A stretch of DNA of 64,000 bases, taken from DASUNP01 sp963728545 (GTDB lineage: Bacteria > Acidobacteriota > Blastocatellia > UBA7656). Made by a program: the position numbers and the translations under genes. Where the stretch lies: contig CAVSKO010000002.1 of assembly GCA_963728545.1 (NCBI GenBank), positions 1,240,001-1,304,000 on the forward strand, given 5' to 3'. The notes beneath the pieces are model-generated. The model had not been told where the DNA came from, searched no databases, and saw only the letters and a program-made list of their open reading frames with translations. Positions 44,208 through 54,569 of the stretch are shown here, one piece after another; position 1 is the first letter of the stretch, and every line of letters starts with the position of its first letter.

Positions 44208-45512
44208 TTACTCTCTCTTCGGCCCGGCGATCTTCAACACCGCGTCTGCTATCTCAGAAGGCTTGGCCATCGCAACCATCTTTACCCATTCACCCGTCTC
44301 TACATTCCCGATAATCAATACGCTGCTATGCTTGAGTTTGTCATCAACGTAGCCGCCGACCTTGTAAAGCACCCGGTCAACATCCTCTTTCTTGCCGGTC
44401 AAGAAATACCAGCCGGGCTTCACCTTGAATTTAGCCGCATACTTTCTTAGCACTTCCGGCGTGTCGATAACCGGATCGACGCTTATTGTAATCATGTTAA
44501 TGTCGCGACCGACCCTGCCGCCTAAAAACTCCTGCACCTTAGAGAGGTTTGCGGTCATAGGCGAGCAGACGCCCGCGCAGGTAGTGAACGCAAAGTTTAT
44601 CATGACGGTCTTTCCTTTGAGCATATCGTCAAAGAAACGGACCGGCTTGTCATCTTGCGTCAGCAGCATCTGGTTCGGGAAGTAAGACGCGGCTGCCTCG
44701 GAGGGCGTCCTGGCTTTTTTCTCCTCTTTGATTGTGTCTACACTGCCGGGTTGCGAGGCAGACTCTTTCACTGAGGCCGCCCCCTTGTCGGCGACCTCAG
44801 TGATTACTCTGACGAGCGCCTGAGGCTCCGCAAGCCCATAAGTGCGAGTCCAGTATTGCGCCTTATCGTTCCCCATAACAATCATCGGCGTATGATCGTT
44901 CTTGTCCCCCGCGTATGCGCCGAGCGAAACTAACAACCGGTCTATGTCAGGCTTGCTCCCGGTAACAAAACTCCATCCCGGTTGCGCGTTGAATTTTGCC
45001 GAAAAGGTCTTGAGCCTCTCAGGCACGTCGGTCGCCGGATCGACGCTGATCGAAATCAATGTAACATCACGACCAACACGCTCGCCCAACTCTTGTTGCA
45101 CTTTTCGAAACGTAGCCGTAAGCGGCGGGCAGATCGTCGTGCAGGTTGTGAAGATAAAATTGATCGCGACGGTTCTGCCACGAACCAGGTCTGAATAAAA
45201 ACGCAGCCGTCGTCCATCCTGATCGTAGACTGTAACGTCCGGGATTCGGACTTGCGCGGATGGGCCTTCATCTTTTATAGCCTTCTTCTCTTCGAAGGCG
45301 GCGCTCGGCGCTTCGTCCGTCTTCCTCAATGCCATGCCACATTTTGGGCATTTGCCGGGCTTCGATGATTTTACTTCCGCGTGCATCGGGCAGACATATT
45401 CTGTCGCCTGATTGTCGGCGGCAAAGACCGGCGCGCTGCTCGTCAAGAAGAAAGGCGGCGCGAGGATTACAAAAGCTGAAAGTATTATTGCTAGCTTCAT
45501 TCTGCTAATCAT
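44208..45512 (-). CDS. tandem double-SCO protein with N-terminal metal-binding domain
   Basis: A 434-residue protein. Signal peptide about 1-31. A short heavy-metal-binding domain follows: YVCPMHAEVKSS and KCPKCGMAL (cysteines about 41, 55, 58). Two SCO1/SenC domains come next. The first has FTTCTTICPP with copper ligands C124 and C128 and histidine H207 (DHTPM). The second has FTTCAGVCSP with C312 and C316 and histidine H395. SCO proteins deliver or reduce copper at CuA-type sites; two complete CxxxC/His sites in one chain are unusual. The ATG overlaps the upstream gene's stop (ATGA), giving translational coupling. A close paralogue is at 57489. Confidence 0.88.
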   Translation of the reverse strand: MISRMKLAIILSAFVILAPPFFLTSSAPVFAADNQATEYVCPMHAEVKSSKPGKCPKCGMALRKTDEAPSAAFEEKKAIKDEGPSAQVRIPDVTVYDQDGRRLRFYSDLVRGRTVAINFIFTTCTTICPPLTATFRKVQQELGERVGRDVTLISISVDPATDVPERLKTFSAKFNAQPGWSFVTGSKPDIDRLLVSLGAYAGDKNDHTPMIVMGNDKAQYWTRTYGLAEPQALVRVITEVADKGAASVKESASQPGSVDTIKEEKKARTPSEAAASYFPNQMLLTQDDKPVRFFDDMLKGKTVMINFAFTTCAGVCSPMTANLSKVQEFLGGRVGRDINMITISVDPVIDTPEVLRKYAAKFKVKPGWYFLTGKKEDVDRVLYKVGGYVDDKLKHSSVLIIGNVETGEWVKMVAMAKPSEIADAVLKIAGPKRE

Positions 45513-47518
45513 TTGTTCCCTTCTCTTTTATCGCCTGTCGGAGCCTCGTCGATGACCTGCACTGTTGTTTGAGAGAGGTCGGCAAAACGCACGCCTCGCG
45601 ACGCAATACGCAACATAACGCTGTACTGTGCGGTGCGCGGGAATGCCTGTGAAATCTCGTATATACCATCCCCGACCTCTTTCGCCCACTGGCGGTTTTG
45701 CCATATGCCGGGCGGCTCGAAGATCAACACCTCGACGTCTTTGAGCCCTATAACAGGCTGCTTTGTTACCGGGTCAGTAATCCGAAATTTAAGTGAGACA
45801 GGGTTGCCAGTTTTGTATCGCGCCCCCTTAAACATAGCTTCTGCGGCCGTCGATGAAACGGCCTTGCGGCTTGCGCCATCGGGTGACTCGGCGATCTTTA
45901 GCTCGAAGCAATTGACAATGCGAGGCTGGTCAATCAGCATCAACACGTCGAACAATCCCGCCTGCTTGAGCTTTACCGGAGAGGTATAAACGCCCGGCGC
46001 AGTCTCCGAGAGGCTGCGATCTATCAATAGCAGCGCGTGGGGCTTGCGTTTGTAATTCTGAAAAGTCCCCATCGGAGCGTTCATTCCTTCGACGTAGTAA
46101 TAGAGCATCTGGTCCGGAGTGTTGGCGATCATAACAGCATTGCCTTCCGGGGTAGGCGCGATCATATCGGCCACGCCTATCTCTTGAGGCAATGCGTTTG
46201 CAGCCTGACGCCCGGCCTGGACCTCAACAGGAGCCACCGTGCCCTTCATCGCAACCAGGTTCAATTCAATGAGCGAGAACTTTTCAGAGCCCGTCCCACG
46301 AATATAGGCGTACCTTTCGGTAAACGTCACCTGATCCGGGCCGTTGACCACCTTGCTCGCGCCGATGATGGTGTTTGTGGATGCGTCAAAGACCGACACA
46401 GTGCTTTCGACCCCGTTGACGGCGAACCCGTAGCGACCGCTCGGATCGAATTTGAGCGCGACCACACCACGGGTGATAGGAATGGTCTTTAAGACCTGCC
46501 GGCGCGCGGGATCGATCACGCTTATGGTCTCACCGTTTAAAGCCGCGACATAAATAAGTCCGCTCGCACCGCTGTATGCAACCGGCACAGGCGTCTTGCC
46601 AACGGCGATATCAGCGACCTTGCCGAGCGTCTTTATTTCTATTGCAGTGACCGTATCGGCTGCGCTGTTCGTCACATAAGCAAAACGGCTGTCGGATGTA
46701 AAAGCAATTGTATGCAATCCTGCTCCGACAGGCACAGTCGCGGCGAGCTTGTTTGTCTCGGTATCGATTACGGCGACCATAGCCGAGCCGTCCAACCCCA
46801 CCCAGATGTTGCGGCCATCTGGTTGAAGCGCGATTCGCATCGGCTTAACCTTTCCCCCCAACGGTATCATGTCTACGAGCTTGCGCTTCAAGGTGTCGAT
46901 CACGGCCACAGCAGAGAGATCGGGCAGCGTCAGGTAAAGGAAGTCTCTGTTTTTTGAGAGCGCCCAATCAGCTCCCGCTCCCGGAAGCGGGATGATGCTT
47001 TCGAGCTTTGTGATGTTAAACGACACCTGCGGGTTTATAAATGTGATGGTATTGTCGTGGTTGAGCGTGACCAACACATAGCTGTTGAGGTCGATGTCTG
47101 CGCGCACGCTCAACAACCCGCCCATGAAAGTTCTTATCTTGTCCTTGCATTCGGCTTCATTAGGCACGCGCTCGCTCGCGCGCTCGCTGATCCATCCGTT
47201 TGGATGTAGTCCCGTGATAGGCTGCCCCGTTCGCTTGTCCTTGACGTTGAACTCTACGACTGCATCCGCACCGGCCACCAATCCTTGCTGCTTGCCCTCG
47301 GCCCCGGCGGCCGCTTTTATCGAAAAGTCAACGACAATGCCCTCTCTCTCAAATCTCTGCGAGACGGAATTTGGGGCCGGAGCAGGGGCTTCGCGTTTTA
47401 TATCCTTCGGCCCGCCGACCTGCGCAGTCGTTGTCGAAGCCGCTCCAAAGGCCAGGGTCAATGACAAAATTGCCGACGCGATAAACGAGATCAACCGTTT
47501 CATTCTACCGTTTTGCAT
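45509..47518 (-). CDS. secreted YncE/cytochrome d1-like beta-propeller protein
   Basis: A 669-residue secreted protein. The signal peptide is within about 1-34. Residues about 165-440 are a seven-bladed YVTN/YncE-like propeller: VAVIDTLKRKLVDMIPLGG, VAVIDTETNKLAATVPVGA, VSVFDASTNTIIGASKV, plus further blades. No CxxCH haem site is present. Flanking domains at about 60-110 and about 500-650 (ARYKTGNPVSLKFRITDPV) are beta-sandwiches. ATG 47518 is preferred for its AAGG site; 47503 is possible and also gives a signal peptide. It heads the operon that continues with the tandem-SCO gene and may scaffold a copper/haem complex. Confidence 0.78.
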   Translation of the reverse strand: MQNGRMKRLISFIASAILSLTLAFGAASTTTAQVGGPKDIKREAPAPAPNSVSQRFEREGIVVDFSIKAAAGAEGKQQGLVAGADAVVEFNVKDKRTGQPITGLHPNGWISERASERVPNEAECKDKIRTFMGGLLSVRADIDLNSYVLVTLNHDNTITFINPQVSFNITKLESIIPLPGAGADWALSKNRDFLYLTLPDLSAVAVIDTLKRKLVDMIPLGGKVKPMRIALQPDGRNIWVGLDGSAMVAVIDTETNKLAATVPVGAGLHTIAFTSDSRFAYVTNSAADTVTAIEIKTLGKVADIAVGKTPVPVAYSGASGLIYVAALNGETISVIDPARRQVLKTIPITRGVVALKFDPSGRYGFAVNGVESTVSVFDASTNTIIGASKVVNGPDQVTFTERYAYIRGTGSEKFSLIELNLVAMKGTVAPVEVQAGRQAANALPQEIGVADMIAPTPEGNAVMIANTPDQMLYYYVEGMNAPMGTFQNYKRKPHALLLIDRSLSETAPGVYTSPVKLKQAGLFDVLMLIDQPRIVNCFELKIAESPDGASRKAVSSTAAEAMFKGARYKTGNPVSLKFRITDPVTKQPVIGLKDVEVLIFEPPGIWQNRQWAKEVGDGIYEISQAFPRTAQYSVMLRIASRGVRFADLSQTTVQVIDEAPTGDKREGNK

Positions 47519-47655
47519 AATAAACCTTAATTCGCGGAGGGCCAGGTCCGTGGCCCCGGAGTGAGGCCCTCCGCATTTGTGCCCGCCTATTAAAGGCAAG
47601 CACATTTTCGCGCCATCAGGTGCGCGCTGTCTTGTTAAAGCCGGACCAATCCGTT

Positions 47656-47696
47656 GAGCGCTAATTGAAAAAATTTAGTCTTTCAATCAAGCGCCC
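47656..47696. repeat. inverted repeat upstream of the 45509 operon
   Basis: GAGCGCTAATTGAAA (47656-47670) faces TTTCAATCAAGCGCCC (47681-47696), a near-perfect inverted pair with an AAATTTAGTC spacer. It lies 138 bases before the chosen start of the propeller gene on the minus strand, so it may be an operator or attenuator. Confidence 0.5.
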
Positions 47697-47777
47697 TGGC
47701 TTAATACTTTGCTGTAAGAAGAGATCGGCTTTTGCTTACGGGGAATATAACCGTAGAAGGCCATTCGAAAAACTAAT

Positions 47778-47851
47778 CGGGCGAGCATCGATGAAACCTT
47801 ATTAATTTAAATGAATATCAGCTTTATGAAACGGCTTCTGATGCTCGCCCG
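47778..47851 (-). terminator. distant inverted repeat after the small secreted gene
   Basis: CGGGCGAGCATC at 47778-47789 and GATGCTCGCCCG at 47840-47851 pair perfectly over 12 bp with a 50-base loop. It follows the stop of the 47885 gene by about 34 bases on the minus strand. The long loop makes this less typical than the other terminators. Confidence 0.4.
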
Positions 47852-47884
47852 GTTTATGAACCCTTTGCGCTTATCTATGCAATC

Positions 47885-48208
47885 TTACCTGGGCAATACC
47901 TGGCGATTCTGAAAATTCTGCTCGCAGAATGATCGAACGGCCGATGCGCTGTCGCCGTTGACGGTGTTGTCGGTCGCTTCAAAATCTCCCGCGTATTGGT
48001 CGTTAGGATTTGTGAAGTAGTTGCAGGTTATGACCTGATTCCTTTTAGTCGCCTTAACGCCTGCCTGGATCGTCCCAGTCGCCACGACGTTGCCCGAAGC
48101 ATCGGTGAACTGTACATCTGTAAACGTATATTTGACAGCAGGGGCTGCAGCAAACGCCGAGCCGAGTATGAACACCCCTAAGATCCCTGACAATAAAACA
48201 CGCTTCAT
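47885..48208 (-). CDS. small secreted protein of unknown function
   Basis: A 107-residue protein with a clear signal peptide (VLLSGILGVFILGSAFA). ATG 48208 has an excellent AAAAGGAG ribosome site. The mature part, of about 85 residues, has beta strands (KYTFTDVQFTDASGNVVATG) and two cysteines near 62 and 93 (ITCNYF, SFCEQN) that could form a disulfide. It sits between the giant multicopper oxidase and the propeller operon on the same strand and may be a secreted accessory of that system. No family recognised. Confidence 0.6.
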   Translation of the reverse strand: MKRVLLSGILGVFILGSAFAAAPAVKYTFTDVQFTDASGNVVATGTIQAGVKATKRNQVITCNYFTNPNDQYAGDFEATDNTVNGDSASAVRSFCEQNFQNRQVLPR

Positions 48209-48383
48209 CTCAAAACTCCTTTTCCCTAATTTTTATTGAACCTGTAGGTCATTGAAAGACCAGCAGTAACTTGCTGACAATCTTGAATAGAGCAAGCGTC
48301 GTGCCTTCTGTCACAATCGACAGGCCGTTGATTTATAGGGGTTTAAGCGTGAGGTGTGGGCGGGGGGTGTTTCAGAATAAAAC

Positions 48384-48425
48384 AACCGGCGCGGGTGATG
48401 TTTCACTGCATTACCCGCGCCGGTT
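48384..48425 (-). terminator. intrinsic terminator of the giant multicopper oxidase
   Basis: AACCGGCGCGGGT (48384-48396) and ACCCGCGCCGGTT (48413-48425) form a perfect 13-bp stem, followed on the minus strand by GTTTTATT. It lies 48 bases after the stop of the multicopper-oxidase gene. Confidence 0.8.
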
Positions 48426-48432
48426 TAAAGCA

Positions 48433-48460
48433 GAGGCCGGATGATTGCTCGTCCGGCCTC
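48433..48460 (-). terminator. second hairpin next to the multicopper-oxidase terminator
   Basis: GAGGCCGGA (48433-48441) and TCCGGCCTC (48452-48460) pair over nine bases around a ten-base loop. It lies between the stop codon and the stronger hairpin at 48384, making a tandem terminator. Confidence 0.6.
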
Positions 48461-48472
48461 AGGGAAAAGAAA

Positions 48473-51400
48473 TTACGGAGTCACGCGGAAGATGCCCCAC
48501 AGCCCGCCGCCGGAGAACTGGAAAGCCTCCTGCGAACGGTAGAGGTAATCGCCCGTGACCTTCATCAACCCGCCAGCCGTCGTCAAGATATTTAAATGAC
48601 GAGTCGCAGTGATGCCGCTGTAAGAACCAACATCGAACGTGAGCGGGTTGTTACCCAGCGCGGTCGAGTTGTTCTGCCACGGCTCGAACTGCCAGTTATG
48701 GCCGAAGATCGTAAAGCCATGCTGGCGCGGGTGGCCCGCAGCCTGCGTTACGCGGAATCGCACGGCAGTTCCAGCCTTCGCCGTAAAGACAGGCGTTTCA
48801 GGATCGCCGCACGCCCCGCCGCAACCTGCGTTGCTCGCGGTAGAGCTGAGGACGTTCGAGAAGTCGAAATTATTCTGATCCTCCAGCCCCAGGTCTATGG
48901 GGAATCCTAACCGCGCCCAGAAAGGCTCTGTGCGATAGTTGAACGCCTTCATGCCCGGAGTCTTCAGAATCATCCGCATCAACAATGTTCCTGAGCGGCT
49001 GACCGTTTTGCTGAAGGCTCAGGTCGTCCTGGTACAGCACGGAGAACTCGCGGAACAACAGAGTGCCGGCCGAATTCTTGACATCGGCTGTCGCCTTGCT
49101 GTTTCCGACCGTCGTCCACGTCGAGCCCTGCGGCTCGATGATGAGCTGGCCGACCAGGCCGTGAGAGCTGTGCTTGATCACGTCGCCCATATCGCGCAGG
49201 TTTGTAGCCCCGAACTCTATGGGAGCGGCGGTAAGCTTGCCGTTGGAGGTAAACTTGCGATCACCCGCGTACCACATATAGGTGTACGATTTGCCCGGCG
49301 CAACCGTCGAATCGGTGTTGAATCCGACGTTCGAGCCGTCATCGGTAAAGGTGTTGACCGACAGAAGCTGCGAGTGCAAGCTCACGCGGTTTGACGTCTT
49401 CACCTGGTTGAAGTTGAACCCGTTGACGATCATCGGAAGAGTATTCCAGCTATCGGCTTCAGGCACATCAACCGGCAGGTTGTTGCGCACAGTCATGTTG
49501 ATGCAGTCTCCCGCATTCGCTCTGAGGATCAAAGGCTCGGGTTTCTTCGCGCCGCTTCGAAGGGCCGCTATGTCGCTCGCCTCTGCGAAGATGATCGCGT
49601 TCGGGTCCTTGATGCCGAAACGCTGGTTGTAAACAAGCGCCCCTCCGGGCAGCAAATCTCTGGCGGCCCACGCTTCAACGATGAATTCACGAAGCGGGGC
49701 ACCCTGCGGACAGACAGTAGCTGAAGTCTTGACCTGGCCGCTCAGGTTGTTCGGCAGGTAAGCAAGACCTGTTTGTGTGCCCTGGAATGCGCGGAGCAAT
49801 CCCCACTGCCCGTCCCAGAGGTTGTCGGTCGATGCCGATGAGTAGAGGTAGTCAACGCCTTTCGTAGGCGAGTTGTTATTCTGCCCTAACACACTATCAA
49901 GCACGAACTCGAAGTGCTCTGATATGCCTACCTGCTGGGAGTTGTTCCAGCCAGAGTTATTGGGGGTCGGCTGGCCCAGAGTGCCCGGCTCGAACAGCCA
50001 CTTCACGCCGTGCATGTTGAAGGCGTGCTGCTCTTCCTGCGCGCCTTGAATCAATCGAATCTGAACGCGGTCGCCTTCATACGCTCTCAGAATCGGCGTG
50101 AAAGGATCGCCGTGAACTTCGGAATCAAACACATTTGCCATGTCACCGGCTGCGCCCGCCTTCTGGACGAAGTCGCCCGCCGTTTTCTGGCCTATGCGAA
50201 GAGGTATAGGCTCGTTGCGATAGTTGAGGAGCTGTGTGCCGGGATCAGCCGCCGAGATAGATTCGGGCAGCGGAATCGGCGTCGGCTCGATGGCTATGGG
50301 AAGATCGGCTTCCTTGCGCCCTGGAGGATTGACCGGGGTCAAGTCGGCCCTGTAGACGATCCCGAAATCTGCGAACGAGAGGTTGAACTCGCGGTAGCTC
50401 TTCGCCTGATCGGTCGGGATGATGTTTGCCGCAAACGATGTCGGGCCTCCATCAACTCGTCCGCCGAGCGCGCCGCCGTCTAGAGACTTCCATTGCGAAT
50501 CGGTCGGTTCTACGACAAGCGCGCCATAAAATCCGTGGTGCTGGTGAGAGCTGGGACCGAAGTGATCGTGCGTGAATACTGTTCGAATGGTGCGGTCCTG
50601 GCCTGCCCGGTTGAGCAGCGGGTCTGCCCACCACCGCTGGATGGTCGTCTGCGCGCCGACCCAATCGCCCACTCCGTTTCCATCTTTGTCCGGGCCATCG
50701 CCAAACAGCGGGTTGGCTACCGGGTGTAGAATCTGCGCGCCGCCAATCGAGTTCTGGAATGCGTTGTTTGCCTCGATGCGCTCCTGAACCTCTCCGGGTG
50801 AGAACGTTCCGTCCTCGTAGTTCCAACCGTTGCCCGCGCCATCGGATGCGGTCACGTCGAACTTGACGAGGTGGATGTGCTGACCGACGGTGTCGGTGGG
50901 CGTGAATATCTGGAAGTCATCCAGGTTTAAGACGTGCGGCATCAGGTTAGTGGCCGCATAGGTTATGCACTCGCCGGAGTTGGCGCGGAAAAACAGCGGC
51001 TCCGGCGCGCGCGTTCCGTTGATCGTCGGAAGCGCATCCTGCTCAAGGGTGATGATGCGCGCCTGGCGATCATGCCAGCCCTCGCGGTTCACAGTCATGT
51101 CGAACTGTATGTAGGCCGAGCGGTAGTTGCGCGTCGTAACCGACCTTGTGGTGCTTCCGATCTTAAACGTATCGGGGCAAGGATCTGCAAACGGTGCGCC
51201 CGGCTTGGCCGCGCGACCGTTGACTAAGAAAAGCCCGCTTGCGCCGGTCGCCGTGAATGACGAGTACGCCTTTGCGGGCCAGTCGTACTGAGTTGTAAAG
51301 CTTGACGCTCCGACGCCCGCGTGGAAATCGATTGCTCTCTTTTCGACCGCGCTTCCATCGTTCGGGAGCAACTCGACCTTTGCTGTTTCGAGCTTGCGCG

Positions 51401-53258
51401 CAAAAGCAAGCAGGTTCGGATCGTTGTTCTCAGAGAGTACGCGCGACGCGACCGGATCATTGAGCAGTGCGGGCTCGATTGCCGCCGGCCCGTCCACTAC
51501 GGTTGAAGCCATGATGCGGTGACGCGGCAAGCCGCCGTCCCGCTCTATATCATTCGGAGCTTGCGGAGGACGATGCCCCACGAGGTTCTGGAGGTTATCG
51601 CCCGGCTTGACCCCTATGTAGAAGGGAAAGCCCTTGAAGTCTGCCGTGGGCATCGGCGGTAGCCCAAGGTTAAAAGCCGTCCCGGCGTTGTTCTTTATTT
51701 TCGCGTTCGGGATCGGAACCACGGCCGGGTTTGGAGTGCCGCCCGCGATCTCTGCATCGGGCAGGTTCCGGTCAGCGGTTCCCGCTTCGAATACGTCGTG
51801 AACGCGCCACAGCTCCCACATCCCCTGCGCAAAGTGGGGATACAGGTGGCAATGGAAGATGGAGTCTCCCACGGTGAAATTGCGGTTGCCCGAACCGCCA
51901 TAGTTTATCTCGTAGGTGAATGCAGCGCCGGGAGAGATGGTCTGCGAATCGAGATATGTTGAGTTCTGGTCGCGCGGGCTTTGCAGCCACTGGTGCGCGT
52001 GAAGGTGAAACACGTGAGTCTCTGCGCCTATGTGAATGTTGCGGAAGCGCACAGGCTCACCCAGGTACGAGTGGTGTACGTTTGAAGGATCGTCAGGGTA
52101 GAGCGCCTCGACAGCCTTGCCGGTTGCCGGGTCTTTCCTTACCACCATAGCCGGGTCGCCCCCGGCCCACGATTCCAGAAAGAACTCTTCAAACTTGCAC
52201 TCGCCGCAATCTTTAGTCGGGCCGACCTTCTTGCGGTTTGCCACAAGCATAGAGCCCAGCCCGGACGCGCCATAATTGATCGCGAAGCCGTCTCGGACTC
52301 CGTGCATCAGCTCCGCATCGAGTTCGGGGAATGCCTGGACGGCTTTGATCTCGTCGTGAAAGAGCACTGTGAACTCGCGGAACGGCTGCCCGCAGGTGCT
52401 CGAAGGCGGCGCGGTACCGCAATCTTCATCCAGCACGCCGTCATCGTCTGTAATGATTGCGTTGATGTCCGTGTGGACTATCTCGTTGAATGAGTCGAGT
52501 ATGTTGAGGACGGGATTATTGCCGCCGTCCTTGACATCGTAATTGATTCTTGGCGTGCCGTTGGGATTTGTTCCCGCATTGGCTGATTGAAGCTGCTGGG
52601 CAGTCACTTGCGAGCGATACCACTTGGAATTCTTCGGTTCTACGTTGACGGCCCCGAAAAGGCCAAGACCCGGCTGACCGTTGTCGCCTTCGCCTCCGGC
52701 ATTCGCGCCCATCGAGTAGAGCATATACTGACCTTGCTTTGCAGCGTACCAGGTGTAGACTTTTGTCTCGCCGGGCGCTGCGAGCGACGACGGGTTCTGG
52801 CCCACGTTTGCTCCGTCAGAGGCTATGCTTCCGACATAGTCGAGCCCGTTGACATGCATGGATGCTTTGCGCGTTGCCGTAGAGTTATCCGGAGGCGTCG
52901 TATTGAGCAGGTTGGTGAAAGTCACCTGCAAGCAATCGCCTTCGTTTGCGCGCAGCACGAGCGGACGCGGACGCTTGTCCGGTCTGAGTTGAACATTCCC
53001 TGGGCTTAGCGACCCGCCTGTTATTGGGACAACGTCCCGGCGGAGCGCATACATCATTCCGGCAGGGTTGAAAGCTCCGAAGCGGTTGTAGGTATAGACC
53101 TGGTCTAAAGCGACCACATCGGCCTTGATCGTCCTGTTGCAGGTTGGCGTCTGCGCCATCGCAGTTGTCGCCGTTATTGCAACCAGTATGACAAGGGTGA
53201 AACTACAACTGATGAGCTTCGGAAGATTCTTTATCTTCTCCCTTTTCCTATTTTTCAT
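48473..53258 (-). CDS. giant secreted multicopper oxidase, frameshifted at about 48954
   Basis: The frame from ATG 53258 runs 1462 codons. Its last part goes out of frame at 48954-48956 (CCC on the plus strand, GGG on the minus strand). Deleting one base turns DADDSEDSGHEGVQ into DADDSEDSGMKAFNYRTEPF and continues to a stop at 48473, giving about 1594 residues. Cu-ligand motifs include HLHAH (418-422), HCHLYPHFAQGM (469-480, the canonical HCHxxxHxxxxM type-1/trinuclear pattern) and HDHFGPSSHQHHG (897-909). Signal peptide about 1-36. Length and motifs resemble MofA/MnxG-type manganese oxidases, though substrate is unproven. The frame break may be a sequencing error. Confidence 0.8.
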
Positions 53259-53786
53259 TTCGGGTTTTTGCTCCTCAATTCTGTGTCAATTGTTATAGAG
53301 CCGAACCGGAAGCCCCTCGATCTGAAAATAGACAACACCAGTGGCTGCCAGCCAGATTAAGGCTGCCGAAGCTGTTCGACTCTTGACCTTCGACGAAACG
53401 GCGCTCAGGCTGCACGCAAAAAGATATGTGCTTGCTGAATGCTGTTACACGATTAGATTTGATCGCTACACATGCGCTCGACGCGCTTTAAAGCGAAACC
53501 TCCTTCAGGAGAATCAAATCAATTACTACATATACTGCTTTGCGCTCAGGGCCATGAGCGCCGTTGGATGATGCTGGATCAGTGCAACCTGTGTGCCTCT
53601 GCTCGCAGCCTTTTTCAGAATGAGTGGAAATGTTTGGTGGAAAGGGCTAAGAAAAAATTTCTGCGATAAATGTTCCCTGCACGGTTATCACGAAAGTGTT
53701 TCACCGTGAATCACTGCACCGCGCTGTGTGATGCAAAGCTTGACAGGAGTCGTTAACAGAGCGGGCGTGCCGACGACGGGGCGTTT
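53259..53786. other. gene-free stretch upstream of the multicopper oxidase
   Basis: The 528 bases between the multicopper oxidase start and the receiver-domain gene hold no ORF with a signal peptide, domain or ribosome site I can support. It must contain the promoter for the oxidase gene on the minus strand. No sigma-54 (-24/-12) match could be found by eye. Confidence 0.5.
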
Positions 53787-54200
53787 TCAAGTCGAGGGTT
53801 CTTCCATCTCATCCGAGGCCATGTCCATTTCACAAGTGATCTCTCTTTTCAGCCCTGCGTTAATTAGTGAGAGAATGTCGGAGGGGAAGAAAGGTTTTGA
53901 TAACACACCAAGCGCGCCGAGTCGCTTTGACTCGGCGACAACTTCGGGCGTGCAGTGCGCTGTGATGACGATGACGGGGCAGAGCGGGTCATTCATCTTC
54001 AGGTAATGCAACACGTCGAACCCGGACATATCAGGCAGTCGAAGATCAGTTATCGCAACGGAAAACCTCTCCCTTTTGGCAAGCTCAATCCCGTCCCGCC
54101 CGTTAAGCGCGACCACCACCCTGTAGCCCTGATCGCCCAGTACGATGCTGAGCGCATCACCCACACTGGGCTCGTCGTCTATGACAAGAATATCTATCAC
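53787..54200 (-). CDS. single receiver-domain response regulator
   Basis: A 137-residue protein, essentially one receiver domain. Key residues are the D8/D9 acidic pair (DILVIDDEPS), phospho-acceptor D52 (AITDLRLPDMSGF) and lysine K102 (VLSKPFF). There is no DNA-binding output domain, and the tail about 115-137 is acidic (MDMASDEMEEPST). Stand-alone receivers act in phosphorelays or as competing phospho-sinks. The nearby kinase at 55915 is a possible partner. It is about 530 bases upstream of the multicopper oxidase start. Confidence 0.85.
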   Translation of the reverse strand: MIDILVIDDEPSVGDALSIVLGDQGYRVVVALNGRDGIELAKRERFSVAITDLRLPDMSGFDVLHYLKMNDPLCPVIVITAHCTPEVVAESKRLGALGVLSKPFFPSDILSLINAGLKREITCEMDMASDEMEEPST

Positions 54201-54314
54201 GCTCTACACAATTCTCCTCAATCCTGATAAGCCATAAGAATGCAGTTGCAACCTGAACAGCTTTGATGGCATGTGTGCAACCGCCGTGCCTATTGATAAC
54301 GGCGTCGGTTGAAA

Positions 54315-54490
54315 AGCGCAATCCAATAGCACAGGGCAGCGCCCTGTGTTCACCAGCACCAATTCATACAAGCCCTGAAAGGGCGAAATAATCCGAACGA
54401 TTTATTTCGCCCTTTCAGGGCTTAATTAATAAATCGCCTTCTACCCGGCGTGCGGCAGCCGGGCTATTGAATTGCGCCCCTTTGGGGCTT
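54315..54490. repeat. BIME-like pair of REP units
   Basis: Two inverted REP-like units: GCGCAATCCAATAGC with a CACAGGGCAGCGCCCTGTG hairpin on the left (54315-54348), and CCCGGCGTGCGGCAGCCGGG with GCTATTGAATTGCGC on the right (about 54443-54476). They flank a perfect 22-bp hairpin (AAGCCCTGAAAGGGCGAAATAA at 54369-54390 paired with 54401-54422). A related single unit is at 59020-59105. Typical of repetitive extragenic palindromes moved by RAYT transposases; no transposase is in the window. Confidence 0.72.
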
Positions 54491-54569
54491 TACTAAAACA
54501 GACTCTAGTATTAAATGTTGCTGATTATTCCGGGTGATCTAAAATCCACGCGATCTGCCACGCCATGTT

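Noticed and set aside
53341..53669. Small open frames on the plus strand upstream of the multicopper oxidase
   Set aside because: No ribosome site, signal peptide or domain; they lie in the gene-free stretch 53259-53786 and look like chance frames.
53259..53786. Sigma-54 promoter before the multicopper oxidase
   Set aside because: No GG-N10-GC element of the TGGCAC-N5-TTGC type was found by eye; the closest match had wrong spacing.
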